From: CAYFJO01 sp964343305
Lineage (GTDB): Bacteria; Planctomycetota; Planctomycetia; Pirellulales; Pirellulaceae
Length of the DNA stretch: 20,400 bases
Reading direction: 5' to 3'
NCBI GenBank assembly: GCA_964343305.1
Contig: CAYFJO010000182.1
Coordinates: forward strand, 1-20,400
How positions within the stretch are numbered: position 1 is the first letter of the stretch; each line of letters starts with the position of its first letter. The position numbers and the translations under genes were made by a program. The notes below the pieces were generated by a model. That model saw nothing but the letters and a program-made list of their open reading frames with translations. It had not been told where the DNA came from and ran no database searches. This document shows positions 7,925 to 15,343 of the stretch, one piece after another.

Positions 7925-8136
7925 GCGGCATACAGATCGGCTGGCCCGCCGTGATAGCCATCGGTTGATGCGATCTCGTGCCTTCAAATCCGCATAATCG
8001 GAAAAACTCTCACAATTCGACTAGATGCCCTCAACTGACTGATGGGTAAATTCCGAATAGGTTTGTTAAAGCCGCGTTGACGCCCACGGTCTGTGGTCTT
8101 CCGCGACGCTTGGACCTAGCAGTTAAGAGGGAAATC

Positions 8137-8751
8137 ATGTTTCAAAGAATCGTCGCAATGTTGGCAATCGGAGTATTGCCTGCACTGGCTCTCGGCCAGC
8201 AGGATCAATCACCTTCGGCACGGTCTCCTATTCATCCGCCAAAATCGTTGTTGCTTGACGTGTCACTGCTCGACGACGGTTCGCTTGTTGGCGTGTATGT
8301 CGATAAACAGGGTGCACCGATGAAGGATGGTGAAGTCATCCTTCGTCAACGCGGTGTCACGGTCGCTTCGGCAACCACCAATCAAGACGGCCAGTTTCGT
8401 GTGCGGGTAGCACGAGGTGGTGTGTACGAAATTGCGACAATGCGCGGGAGCCAAACCGTGCGCCTCTGGACACACGACCTCGCTCCGCCCGCGGCACGTC
8501 CGTCCATCGTGCTCGTGGACAGCCAAACCGTGGTCCGCGGTCAGGGCTGTGACAATTGCCAGGGCGCGGGATGTCGATCTTGCTGCCCGCCAACTCGTGG
8601 CCAGTCACTGCTCTTCAACCCAAACTCCATGGGCTATCAACTTATACAAACAGGTGCGCTTGCCGGCACGACGGCGTCGACGATTGTTTCGATGTCGCAA
8701 ACAAACAGTCTGCAGAACCAGATCAACCAACTGCAAAACGCTTCGCCCTAA
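8137..8751 (+). CDS. Secreted protein with carboxypeptidase-regulatory-like domain and Cys cluster
   Basis: 204 aa from the ATG at 8137, chosen because AAGAGGGAA precedes it and a signal peptide begins there (MFQRIVAMLAIGVLPALALG, cut near residue 20). Residues about 50-115 (VGVYVDKQGAPMKDGEVIL...TNQDGQFRV) look like a carboxypeptidase-regulatory-like or transthyretin-like beta-sandwich. Then comes C138-DN-C-QGAG-C-RS-CCP, a compact five-cysteine motif that might bind metal or form disulfides. The tail is Gln/Asn-rich (NSLQNQINQLQN). Small proteins of this kind are common in planctomycetes; the function is unknown. It stands alone on the plus strand, convergent with the next gene. Confidence 0.75.
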   Translation: MFQRIVAMLAIGVLPALALGQQDQSPSARSPIHPPKSLLLDVSLLDDGSLVGVYVDKQGAPMKDGEVILRQRGVTVASATTNQDGQFRVRVARGGVYEIATMRGSQTVRLWTHDLAPPAARPSIVLVDSQTVVRGQGCDNCQGAGCRSCCPPTRGQSLLFNPNSMGYQLIQTGALAGTTASTIVSMSQTNSLQNQINQLQNASP

Positions 8752-8763
8752 CGCAGGAATAGC

Positions 8764-8808
8764 AGGACGGATTTTCAATCCGTCTGGGACGATTTGAAAA
8801 ACCGTCCT
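8764..8808. repeat. TGTAGGAC-type palindromic element, copy 2
   Basis: Arms 8764-8784 and 8788-8808 pair at 18 of 21 positions. The AGGACGGATT...AATCCGTC arm matches the element at 1105-1162, and the right end is GTCCTACA. It sits between two convergent genes (stops at 8751 and 8843), where it could act as a bidirectional transcription end. Confidence 0.75.
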
Positions 8809-8842
8809 ACAAACATGCGCGTGCGAGTTGCAGAGTAGAACT

Positions 8843-9652
8843 CTAACGAACCGTTATTTCGATCAGCATCCCCGGCAAGAAGTTGTTCGGAAGATCGTCA
8901 AGTTTTCGATCGTCCAGCAATCCAGTGTCTAAGTTAAACTGCGGCGCGATTCGCAAGAGCGTCCGAATCGCTTCGACGTTGCCATATGCCAAGAGTGCCT
9001 TGCCGTCGTTGGTTAGATGATCTGACAGCCCTTCGAGCAACGACCGCATCAAGGCAAAGTCCTCGTCGTAGAATGCGTACTCATCGATGGACTGGGGTGC
9101 TTGATTCTCCCACGGCGGATTCGAAAGAATCAGATCAAACTTCTCATCGGAATCGATCACTTCATAGGCCGCCGCATCGTCCATCGGAACAAGACGTGTC
9201 TCCAGCCGGTCGTCAACATCCAGGCGTCGCGCGTTGTACCGGGCGTTGGCAATCGCCGCCGGATTGATGTCCGTGGCCACAACCCGACTAGCGCCTCGGG
9301 TTAAACAGCAAAGCGAGATCAGCCCGGTGCCGGTGCCGATCTCGAGAACGGTCTTGTGTTTGACAAGTGGCGTTGTTCGAATCAAATCGCGCAGACTGTC
9401 GGTGTCAGCCGAGTCCCAGAAAACTGTTTCGAACTGGACCAGTTCAAGCGAAAAATCTTCGACCGCCCAGCGTTCCTTGACTCGGACCGGCTCCTCGACT
9501 TTGATGCCCGTCGAGGCAAATTCTGTTGGCGGATCGATCCTAGCGTTCGGCTCCACGGGACTTTCGGCGGTGGGGCTGCATCCGCCGAGCCAAACAACGA
9601 ATGTCCACCCAAAGACGAGAGCAAAACAGATTGCCATCACGCGCGGGACCAT
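8843..9652 (-). CDS. Predicted lipoprotein with class I SAM-methyltransferase domain
   Basis: 269 aa. The N-terminus is a hydrophobic stretch (residues 4-24) ending in a lipobox-like LGGC with C25, followed by S26, as in exported lipoproteins. The body is a class I methyltransferase: motif I VLEIGTGTGLISL (102-114), the acidic VVATDINP (124-131), and motif IV NPPW (178-181), the signature of N-methyltransferases of the HemK/RsmC type acting on Gln or base amino groups. The combination is odd because SAM is cytoplasmic. The hydrophobic N-terminus might instead be a membrane anchor facing the cytoplasm. Substrate unknown. Convergent with the gene ending at 8751. Confidence 0.8.
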   Translation of the reverse strand: MVPRVMAICFALVFGWTFVVWLGGCSPTAESPVEPNARIDPPTEFASTGIKVEEPVRVKERWAVEDFSLELVQFETVFWDSADTDSLRDLIRTTPLVKHKTVLEIGTGTGLISLCCLTRGASRVVATDINPAAIANARYNARRLDVDDRLETRLVPMDDAAAYEVIDSDEKFDLILSNPPWENQAPQSIDEYAFYDEDFALMRSLLEGLSDHLTNDGKALLAYGNVEAIRTLLRIAPQFNLDTGLLDDRKLDDLPNNFLPGMLIEITVR

Positions 9653-9688
9653 CTAATCCATTCTAAACACTTCGTCGCGCCATGAAGA

Positions 9689-9720
9689 AAGGGCGGCCGA
9701 GTTTTCGCTCGACCGCCCTT
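9689..9720 (-). terminator. Likely intrinsic terminator of the EF-hand protein gene
   Basis: Positions 9689-9701 and 9708-9720 pair with a single C/A mismatch (AAGGGCGG.CGAG / CTCG.CCGCCCTT) around a 6-nt loop. Read on the minus strand, the stem is followed by TTTCTTC, a moderate pyrimidine-rich tail. It begins 9 nt past the stop codon of the minus-strand gene at 9729. Confidence 0.6.
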
Positions 9721-9728
9721 GAGAGAAT

Positions 9729-11189
9729 CTATTCCGTCTCGCTTGCCGCGACGTTCAACGAATCGGTTGAGTCTTTTTCGGCAGTCGGACGTTCCGGACG
9801 CGGTCCACCTGGTCGAGGTCCATCCGGTCGTGGTCCATCCGGTCGAGGACCGCCTCGGGGAGGTCCGTCCGGGCGAGGACCATCGGGACGTGGTCGGTGA
9901 GGGGGCGGTCCGCCTTCGGGACCACGTTGAGGTGGGGGACCGTGTCCATGTGGGCGACGAGGGCCGGGACCGTGTTGAGGTCCGTGACCAGGACCGTCCG
10001 GCCCAGGTCGACCTTGCGGACGAGGTCCGCCGCGATGGTCCGCGTGGTCTCGCCCAGGTCCGCCACGATGTTCGTGTCCATGACCATGTCCGCCATCACG
10101 TCCACGGCCTTGCGGACCATGACCACGTTGATCGTGACCATGCCCGCGATGTCCATGTTGAGGCTTGCCATGGTGACCACGCGGTCCGCGACCTTGATGG
10201 CCTTTGCCGCGACCATGCCCGTGATGTCCCTTGCTGCCACGCTTGTGGTCTTTTCCATGATGCCCATGACCATGATGCCCATGACCNNNNNNNNNNNNNN
10301 NNNNNNNNNNNNNNNNNNNNNNNNNNNNNNNNNNNNNNNNNNNNNNNNNNNNNNNNNNNNNNNNNNNNNNNNNNNNNNNNNNNNNNCCATGATGCCCATG
10401 ACCATGATGCCCATGACCATGTCGGCCATCACGTCCGCGACCTTGCGGTCCATGACCATGATGACCGCGAGAAGGTGGGCCGCCACGTTGACCAAACTTC
10501 GGCGGGCCGAATGGCGGTCGTCCAGGTTTGGGGCCACCGAATCCCGGACCACCATGACCAGGACCACCGCGTTGACCGAACGCACTCATACGTTTTTGAA
10601 ACGCCTTTTTGAATTCATCCTTTGAGATGTTGCCGTCATTGTTTGAATCGATGTGATCAAAGATTCGATCCGAAATGGCCGAAGGTCCGCCTTTGGAGCG
10701 ATCGCTCTGTGGACGATGATGCGATTGTTGGTCACCCGGTTTGCCCTTTGGGCCGTCGTGACCATGATGATGTCCGTCGCGATCTCCATGGCGATCGCCC
10801 TTGTGTCCTTCCCCGGGTCGGCGAGGTGGTCCGTCTCGTTTGTCGCCATCGGGACGTGGTCCAGGTCGTTGGTCACCGCCGCGAGATCCGCGATCGCCTC
10901 CCCCAAATCGCTCTCTCATTTTCTCAAACGACTTCGCCACTTCGTCCTTGGAGATCTTTCCATCCTTGTTGCCGTCGGCTTTGGAAAGTCGATCCCAGAT
11001 GAAGCCAGGAACTTCGTCTTTCTCCAGCGAGCCGTTGCCGTTCTTGTCCATCTTTTTGAACATATCTCCAGGGCTCGGATGTCCGCCGGGGCCAGGTCCA
11101 CGACCGGGGGGTTGGGCGTTAGCAGCGGCTGTGGCAAGCGCCAAGCCAATGACGATTGTGGACGTGAATGCACGTCGTGCCAGAATCAT
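9729..11189 (-). CDS. Secreted EF-hand protein with long His/Gly/Pro/Arg-rich tail (contains assembly gap)
   Basis: 486 residues as assembled, 34 of them unknown. A signal peptide (1-25, ending AANA-QPP) is followed by EF-hand loops at D48-E59, D72-E83 and D181-E192, all with canonical DxNxDGxIxxxE-type ligands, so Ca2+ binding is likely. About residues 205-465 are low complexity: GHHGHGHH repeats that could bind transition metals, then RPDGP-type repeats. An acidic tail (ERPTAEKDSTDS...) ends the protein. AAAGGAGAAC lies close upstream of the ATG at 11189. The gap falls in a 15-bp repeat, so true length is unknown, although both flanks are in one frame. It diverges from the sigma factor gene. 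Function is unknown; a cell-surface or matrix role is a guess. Confidence 0.8.
   Translation of the reverse strand: MILARRAFTSTIVIGLALATAAANAQPPGRGPGPGGHPSPGDMFKKMDKNGNGSLEKDEVPGFIWDRLSKADGNKDGKISKDEVAKSFEKMRERFGGGDRGSRGGDQRPGPRPDGDKRDGPPRRPGEGHKGDRHGDRDGHHHGHDGPKGKPGDQQSHHRPQSDRSKGGPSAISDRIFDHIDSNNDGNISKDEFKKAFQKRMSAFGQRGGPGHGGPGFGGPKPGRPPFGPPKFGQRGGPPSRGHHGHGPQGRGRDGRHGHGHHGHGHHXXXXXXXXXXXXXXXXXXXXXXXXXXXXXXXXXXGHGHHGHGHHGKDHKRGSKGHHGHGRGKGHQGRGPRGHHGKPQHGHRGHGHDQRGHGPQGRGRDGGHGHGHEHRGGPGRDHADHRGGPRPQGRPGPDGPGHGPQHGPGPRRPHGHGPPPQRGPEGGPPPHRPRPDGPRPDGPPRGGPRPDGPRPDGPRPGGPRPERPTAEKDSTDSLNVAASETE
10256..10417 (-). repeat. 15-bp tandem repeat (GHGHH codons) interrupted by the gap
   Basis: Two exact copies of CATGATGCCCATGAC lie directly left of the gap (10256-10285) and two directly right (10388-10417). 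Each copy codes five residues of the GHGHH type on the minus strand. A uniform array would need 15k-2 missing bases, which keeps the same reading frame as the 100 N but never equals 100, so the gap size is a placeholder. Confidence 0.85.
10287..10386. other. Assembly gap of exactly 100 N
   Basis: All bases are N. The round length is the usual placeholder for unknown size. It lies inside the coding sequence of the EF-hand protein. Confidence 0.98.
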
Positions 11190-11210
11190 GTTGTTCTCCT
11201 TTTAAGTGTG

Positions 11211-11245
11211 AAAACTCTCGTAGTTTTGGGCTCTTTCTGGGCCCG
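11211..11245 (-). other. Two small hairpins in the leader of the EF-hand gene
   Basis: AAAACT (11211-11216) pairs with AGTTTT (11222-11227), and GGGC at 11229-11232 can pair with GCCC of the GGGCCC at about 11240-11245. They lie 20-55 nt upstream of the start codon and would be in the 5' leader if transcription begins further upstream. No known riboswitch is recognised. The remaining 11246-11428 shows no gene and no clear promoter. Confidence 0.3.
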
Positions 11246-11428
11246 CGATCCCCCGTTGGACAATTTGTGGTCAGTCAATTCTCGACCACACCGCTTGGGT
11301 GAATACTGATTATGCCCATCCATCGTCCACGGAAATATCTTCTTTTTCCACAAAAATCGAACAATCAGCACAAAAGGTCCACCGGCGGGGTTGGATACAC
11401 TGGAAGTAGACGAGCGAAGTTCTGGTTT

Positions 11429-11490
11429 GTAGGACAATTGTCCCCAATTGTTCCAGCGCTGCGGGGAACAGTTGAGACAACTGTTCTACA
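11429..11490. repeat. TGTAGGAC-type palindromic element, copy 3
   Basis: The element runs from TGTAGGACAATTGTC to GACAACTGTTCTACA; the outer arms pair at 13 of 15 positions and the two differences allow G-U pairing. Each half also holds its own palindrome (GACAATTGTC). The ends match the elements at 1105-1162 and 8764-8808, but the interior differs. It lies between the divergent EF-hand and sigma factor genes, 57 bp before the sigma start. Confidence 0.75.
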
Positions 11491-11547
11491 CCACAGTGGA
11501 CAACCGCCGAAGACTCACAGTTTAGATTCGTACGAAGGAAAGTTCGC

Positions 11548-12186
11548 GTGTCATCGAGTGAATTGAACCCTCAACACGTCGAGGAAATCGAATTCCTGCG
11601 ACAAGGCGGTGAGCAAGCCGTGGCTGAGTTGTTTTCGAAATATCAGGAGCCGCTCGGCCGCATGGTCGACTTTCGACTGGACCGGCGATTGTACGGACGC
11701 ATTGATGCGGCGGACGTGTTGCAAGAGTCGTACATCGAAATCTCACGCCGTGTCCACGAGTTCCTCGACAACGCAACGGTTTCATTTTTTGTCTGGGCGC
11801 GACAAATCACTTGGCAAAACGTTTTAATGACGCATCGCCGACACCTTGGCGCGCAAAAGCGAGACGCCGCTCAGGAAGTCTCCTTGAACGCTCGTGCAAA
11901 CCCGAACGCCACGTCGCTCTCGCTCGCCGCGCAGTTGGTCGCCCACATGACGTCGCCCAGCCAAGCGGCCGTGCGTGAAGAACGCCTCACGCAACTTCGC
12001 AAGGCACTCGACAGCATGGACGAAGTCGACCAAGAAGTTCTCGCGCTACGGCACTTCGAACATCTGAGCAACAACGAAGTCGCCCAAATCCTCGGACTAC
12101 AAAAAACCGCGGCCAGCAACCGATACGTGCGAGCGTTGAAACGGTTAAAAGAGATACTGGATAATGTCATGCCGAACGACCAGTGA
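11548..12186 (+). CDS. RNA polymerase sigma factor, ECF type, kinase-linked
   Basis: 212 aa. Region sigma2 covers about residues 25-95 (RLYGRIDAADVLQESYIEI is the -10 recognition helix area). Sigma4 covers about 150-205, with the HTH in LSNNEVAQILGLQKTAASNR. There is no sigma3 domain, as in the ECF class. It would direct RNA polymerase to a dedicated promoter set. Start is GTG at 11548, with GAAGGAAAG about 7 nt upstream. The kinase starts 10 bp after the stop. Planctomycete ECF factors paired with Ser/Thr kinases are a described pattern (ECFSTK groups); control by phosphorylation rather than an anti-sigma factor is inferred. No anti-sigma gene is adjacent. Confidence 0.92.
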   Translation: MSSSELNPQHVEEIEFLRQGGEQAVAELFSKYQEPLGRMVDFRLDRRLYGRIDAADVLQESYIEISRRVHEFLDNATVSFFVWARQITWQNVLMTHRRHLGAQKRDAAQEVSLNARANPNATSLSLAAQLVAHMTSPSQAAVREERLTQLRKALDSMDEVDQEVLALRHFEHLSNNEVAQILGLQKTAASNRYVRALKRLKEILDNVMPNDQ

Positions 12187-12206
12187 CCAATGACCAATGA
12201 CAACCA
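12181..12206 (+). repeat. TGACCAA tandem units spanning the sigma stop and kinase start
   Basis: GACCAGTGACCAATGACC followed by AATGACAA covers the end of the sigma factor (stop TGA at 12184-12186), the 10-bp spacer and the ATG of the kinase at 12197. The same units appear in the palindrome at 3668-3728. No separate Shine-Dalgarno is visible, so the kinase may depend on coupled translation. Confidence 0.7.
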
Positions 12207-15200
12207 GCCAATTTGATCCCGATCGAAACCCTGTCGAAGTCCTCGCCGACGAATTCACCGCTCGATTTCGTCGCGGCGAGTGTCCGTCGATCACGGAGTA
12301 CGTCGAGCAGAACCCCGATCTGGCCGACGAAATTCAAGATGTGTTCCCATCGATCGCAATGATGGAACAACTGGGACGAAAAGAACACGCCGATCGCGAA
12401 TTCGCCAAAGGCCAAACGGCCTTCGTTAACCAACCGATCGAGCGCATCGGCGACTACCGCATCATTCGCGAAATCGGCCGGGGCGGCATGGGCGTCGTTT
12501 ACGAAGCCGAACAGGAATCGCTCGGCCGCCACGTCGCCGTCAAAGTGCTCTCGGCCAACGCCGTTTCCTCGCCACGTCAACTGCGGCGTTTCCAGCGCGA
12601 GGCCCAGGCCGCGGCCAGTTTGCATCACAGCAACATCGTGCCCGTCTTCGGAGTCGGCGAAGACGACGGGCTGCACTACTACGTCATGCAAGTGATCGAC
12701 GGCGTCGGCCTCGACGTCATCATCTCGGAACTCCACCGCACGCATCTCAACGAGTCAACGGACGATGTGCAGGAGTTGCCCGCCGCACCGAGTTCCATTT
12801 CCGCGATCGCCGCCGCACAGGCGTTGTGCATCGGTCAGTTTTCCACCAGCCGCACATCGCGCTTAACGAACGAATGGAACGTCAAGGCCAACGAATCAAC
12901 CTTGTCCGCGTCGCAAGACATCATGGCCCAAGACACCGAAACATCCGATGACGGCGACCAACCAACTGAATCTTCGTCATCCGAAATCGCCGCGCCGGCC
13001 AAGATCGCGGAACCAAATCGCCTCGGCGATCGATATTGGAAAAGTGTCGCCACGATCGGTGTGCAACTGGCCGACGCATTACAGTACGCCCATTCAAAGA
13101 AGGTCCTGCATCGTGACGTGAAGCCGTCAAACTTGCTGCTTGATCGACGCGGCACCGTTTGGATCACCGACTTCGGCCTTGCCAAACACAGCGAAAACGA
13201 CGACCTGACCAACACGGGCGACATCATCGGCACGCTCAAATACATGGCCCCCGAACAATTCAACGGCGAGTCCAGCACACGGTCCGACATCTACAGCCTT
13301 GGCTTGACATTGTATGAGTTGATCACGCTTCGCGCGGCCGTCAACGAAAGCGATCGCAATCGAGTCATTCGCCAGATTCTCGACGACGAACCCATGCGAC
13401 CGCGCCGCATCAATCCACACATTCCGCGCGATTTGGAAACGATCGTCGCCAAATGCATTTCGCGCGAGCCGTCGCATCGCTACGCCACGGCCACGGAACT
13501 TGCCGACGACCTTCAGCGATTCCTGGACGACCAGCCGATTCATGCCCGGCGAATTACCACGCCCGAACGTCTCTGGCGTTGGTGCCGTCGCAACCCGGCG
13601 GTTGCCATTTGGGCAGGGTTGGCATTGTCGTTGCTTGTCGCCGTCGCGGCCGTTGCGTCGTTTGGCTACATCGCCACCAACAAGGCACTCGACCGCGAAA
13701 CCGTTCAGCGGCAAAAAGCCGAAGCGACGCTCGAAATATCGCTCGAAGCACTCGATAAGGTTTACGAACGTTTCGCGCCGGAGCGATTGTCGTCCGCCAC
13801 GCAAATGACCATCGAGGGCGCCGACGGTGAAGAAATCGAATTCGCCGCGCCGCCAGCACTATCCCAGCAAACCGCCGCAATGCTGGAAAACATTCTGGTG
13901 TTTTACGACCGCTTTGCCGAACAAGACAGCACGAACGCGAAGCTTCGTCACGAAGCGGCAAAAGCGAATCGCCGCGTGGCGGATATCCACCAACAACTGG
14001 GCCAGCTCGATCAAGCGGAAGCGGCGTATCTGCGAGCGATCGCCAAGTACCGCGAGTTGGACAACGATGTACAAATCGGCGGCGACTATCGACTTGAAAT
14101 TGCTCGAATCCGGAACGAACTTGGCAACGTTTATCGTGCACAGAGCCAACACGAAAAATCCGCCGAGTTCTTCAAAGAAGCTTTGGAAACGGTGAAAGCA
14201 ATTTGTGCGGTTGAGCGACCTTCGACCGAAGCACAATTCGAATTAGCGCGAACGCACTATTTACTAGGCCGCCGACCACCGACTTGGCTGGGGTTTGGTT
14301 TCAACTTTGGCGGCGGCCGCCCACCACACCACTCAGGATCGAAAGAACGAACCCCCAAGAGATCTTCGCGCGATGAAGAGTCTGGTGAACGAAAAAAGCA
14401 ACCGCCAAGCGAGCGGTTGCGTTCCATGACTCGATTCATCAACCAGCGCAACAAACACTTGACGCAAGCCAGTGAGATTCTCGAACAGCTTCGCAACAAA
14501 AATCCAGAGTCGGCTGAGTACCAGTACCTGCTGGCACTTTGCTATCGAGATCGTTGGACGATGAGAAACGACGACGGCAATGACCGTGCCATTGAAATCT
14601 TAGAAGAACTCGCTGAGCGATTTCCCGTTGTACCCGAATATCGTTTCGAGTTGTGTGCCACTTACGCGGCGGCCAGTTCGCGATGGCCCAAACCTCGCAG
14701 CTCAGAACAGGAAGCATCTCCGCCGGCCAAGGATCACTTGACGCCTGCCTACGCCATCTCGAAACAACTCGTCGCTGAACATCCCCATGTTCCCACCTAT
14801 ACGGCGATGCACGCCAGTCTTTGTCATCGCATGGCGAGCAGATTGCGGAATCAGACGGGCGGCGATGATGACGAAGAGCGCAAACGCATGCGCAACGCCG
14901 AAGATTTCTACCGCGAAAGTCTCCAGCGACTGGCCCCCTTGGCCGATCGTTTCCCGCAAACGTTCATCTATCGCATGTCCGTCGCTCGAATTGAAGAGTC
15001 GTTTGCGGAGTTTCTCCTGCGCGGCGGCGACGAAACGAACTTGCCGGAAGCCAAATTATTGGCCGAATCCTCAGTCGCCCGTCTGGCGGTGCCCGAGGAT
15101 AGCTCCGAGCGGGATCAACGAATGATGCTGTTTCCGCTGGCCAAGTCGTACATGACGCTGATCGAAATTGCAAAAGCGATGGACGAAGAGGAGTCCGTGG

Positions 15201-15289
15201 AAGAGGTAACCAAACAGCTCAATCAAGTGCGATCCCAGTTCGGCGGATGGCCAAAGCGTCGCGGCGACAAACACGGTCGAAATCCATGA
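12197..15289 (+). CDS. Membrane Ser/Thr protein kinase with TPR-like C-terminal region
   Basis: 1030 aa. A helical N-terminal segment (RGECPSITEYVEQNPDLADEI, within 27-46) is typical of planctomycete kinases. The kinase domain spans about 87-445: glycine loop IGRGGMGVVY (93-102), K116 in VAVK, E135, catalytic HRDVKPSN (305-312), DFG 325-327, and APE at 351-353. An insertion of about 100 residues (178-278, Ser/Ala/acid-rich) separates the N-lobe side from the C-lobe. A TM segment lies at about 469-491. The rest is helical with TPR-like units (ANRRVADIHQQLGQLDQAE), interrupted by a Gly/Pro/basic linker (GRRPP...SERLRSM, within about 690-750). The kinase domain faces the cytoplasm, the tail the other side (inferred). 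Probable partner of the sigma factor. Confidence 0.9.
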   Translation: MTTSQFDPDRNPVEVLADEFTARFRRGECPSITEYVEQNPDLADEIQDVFPSIAMMEQLGRKEHADREFAKGQTAFVNQPIERIGDYRIIREIGRGGMGVVYEAEQESLGRHVAVKVLSANAVSSPRQLRRFQREAQAAASLHHSNIVPVFGVGEDDGLHYYVMQVIDGVGLDVIISELHRTHLNESTDDVQELPAAPSSISAIAAAQALCIGQFSTSRTSRLTNEWNVKANESTLSASQDIMAQDTETSDDGDQPTESSSSEIAAPAKIAEPNRLGDRYWKSVATIGVQLADALQYAHSKKVLHRDVKPSNLLLDRRGTVWITDFGLAKHSENDDLTNTGDIIGTLKYMAPEQFNGESSTRSDIYSLGLTLYELITLRAAVNESDRNRVIRQILDDEPMRPRRINPHIPRDLETIVAKCISREPSHRYATATELADDLQRFLDDQPIHARRITTPERLWRWCRRNPAVAIWAGLALSLLVAVAAVASFGYIATNKALDRETVQRQKAEATLEISLEALDKVYERFAPERLSSATQMTIEGADGEEIEFAAPPALSQQTAAMLENILVFYDRFAEQDSTNAKLRHEAAKANRRVADIHQQLGQLDQAEAAYLRAIAKYRELDNDVQIGGDYRLEIARIRNELGNVYRAQSQHEKSAEFFKEALETVKAICAVERPSTEAQFELARTHYLLGRRPPTWLGFGFNFGGGRPPHHSGSKERTPKRSSRDEESGERKKQPPSERLRSMTRFINQRNKHLTQASEILEQLRNKNPESAEYQYLLALCYRDRWTMRNDDGNDRAIEILEELAERFPVVPEYRFELCATYAAASSRWPKPRSSEQEASPPAKDHLTPAYAISKQLVAEHPHVPTYTAMHASLCHRMASRLRNQTGGDDDEERKRMRNAEDFYRESLQRLAPLADRFPQTFIYRMSVARIEESFAEFLLRGGDETNLPEAKLLAESSVARLAVPEDSSERDQRMMLFPLAKSYMTLIEIAKAMDEEESVEEVTKQLNQVRSQFGGWPKRRGDKHGRNP

Positions 15290-15343
15290 TCGTCCGACTC
15301 CTCAAGTCAACAAAACCCAGGTCGCAGAATCGGGCAACAGAAT

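Noticed and set aside
10256..10417. CRISPR-like array
   Set aside because: Units are 15 bp and contiguous with no spacers; they encode in-frame peptide repeats.
9719..10612. 297-aa plus-strand frame (Asp/His/Val-rich) opposite the EF-hand gene
   Set aside because: It runs through repeats and the gap, whereas the minus frame has a signal peptide, EF-hands, a Shine-Dalgarno and a terminator.
11497..11528. Promoter TGGACA...TAGATT for the sigma factor
   Set aside because: The 20-nt spacing and poor -35 make it unconvincing.
15290..15343. Terminator between the convergent kinase and esterase genes
   Set aside because: No stem of convincing length is visible in the 54-bp gap.
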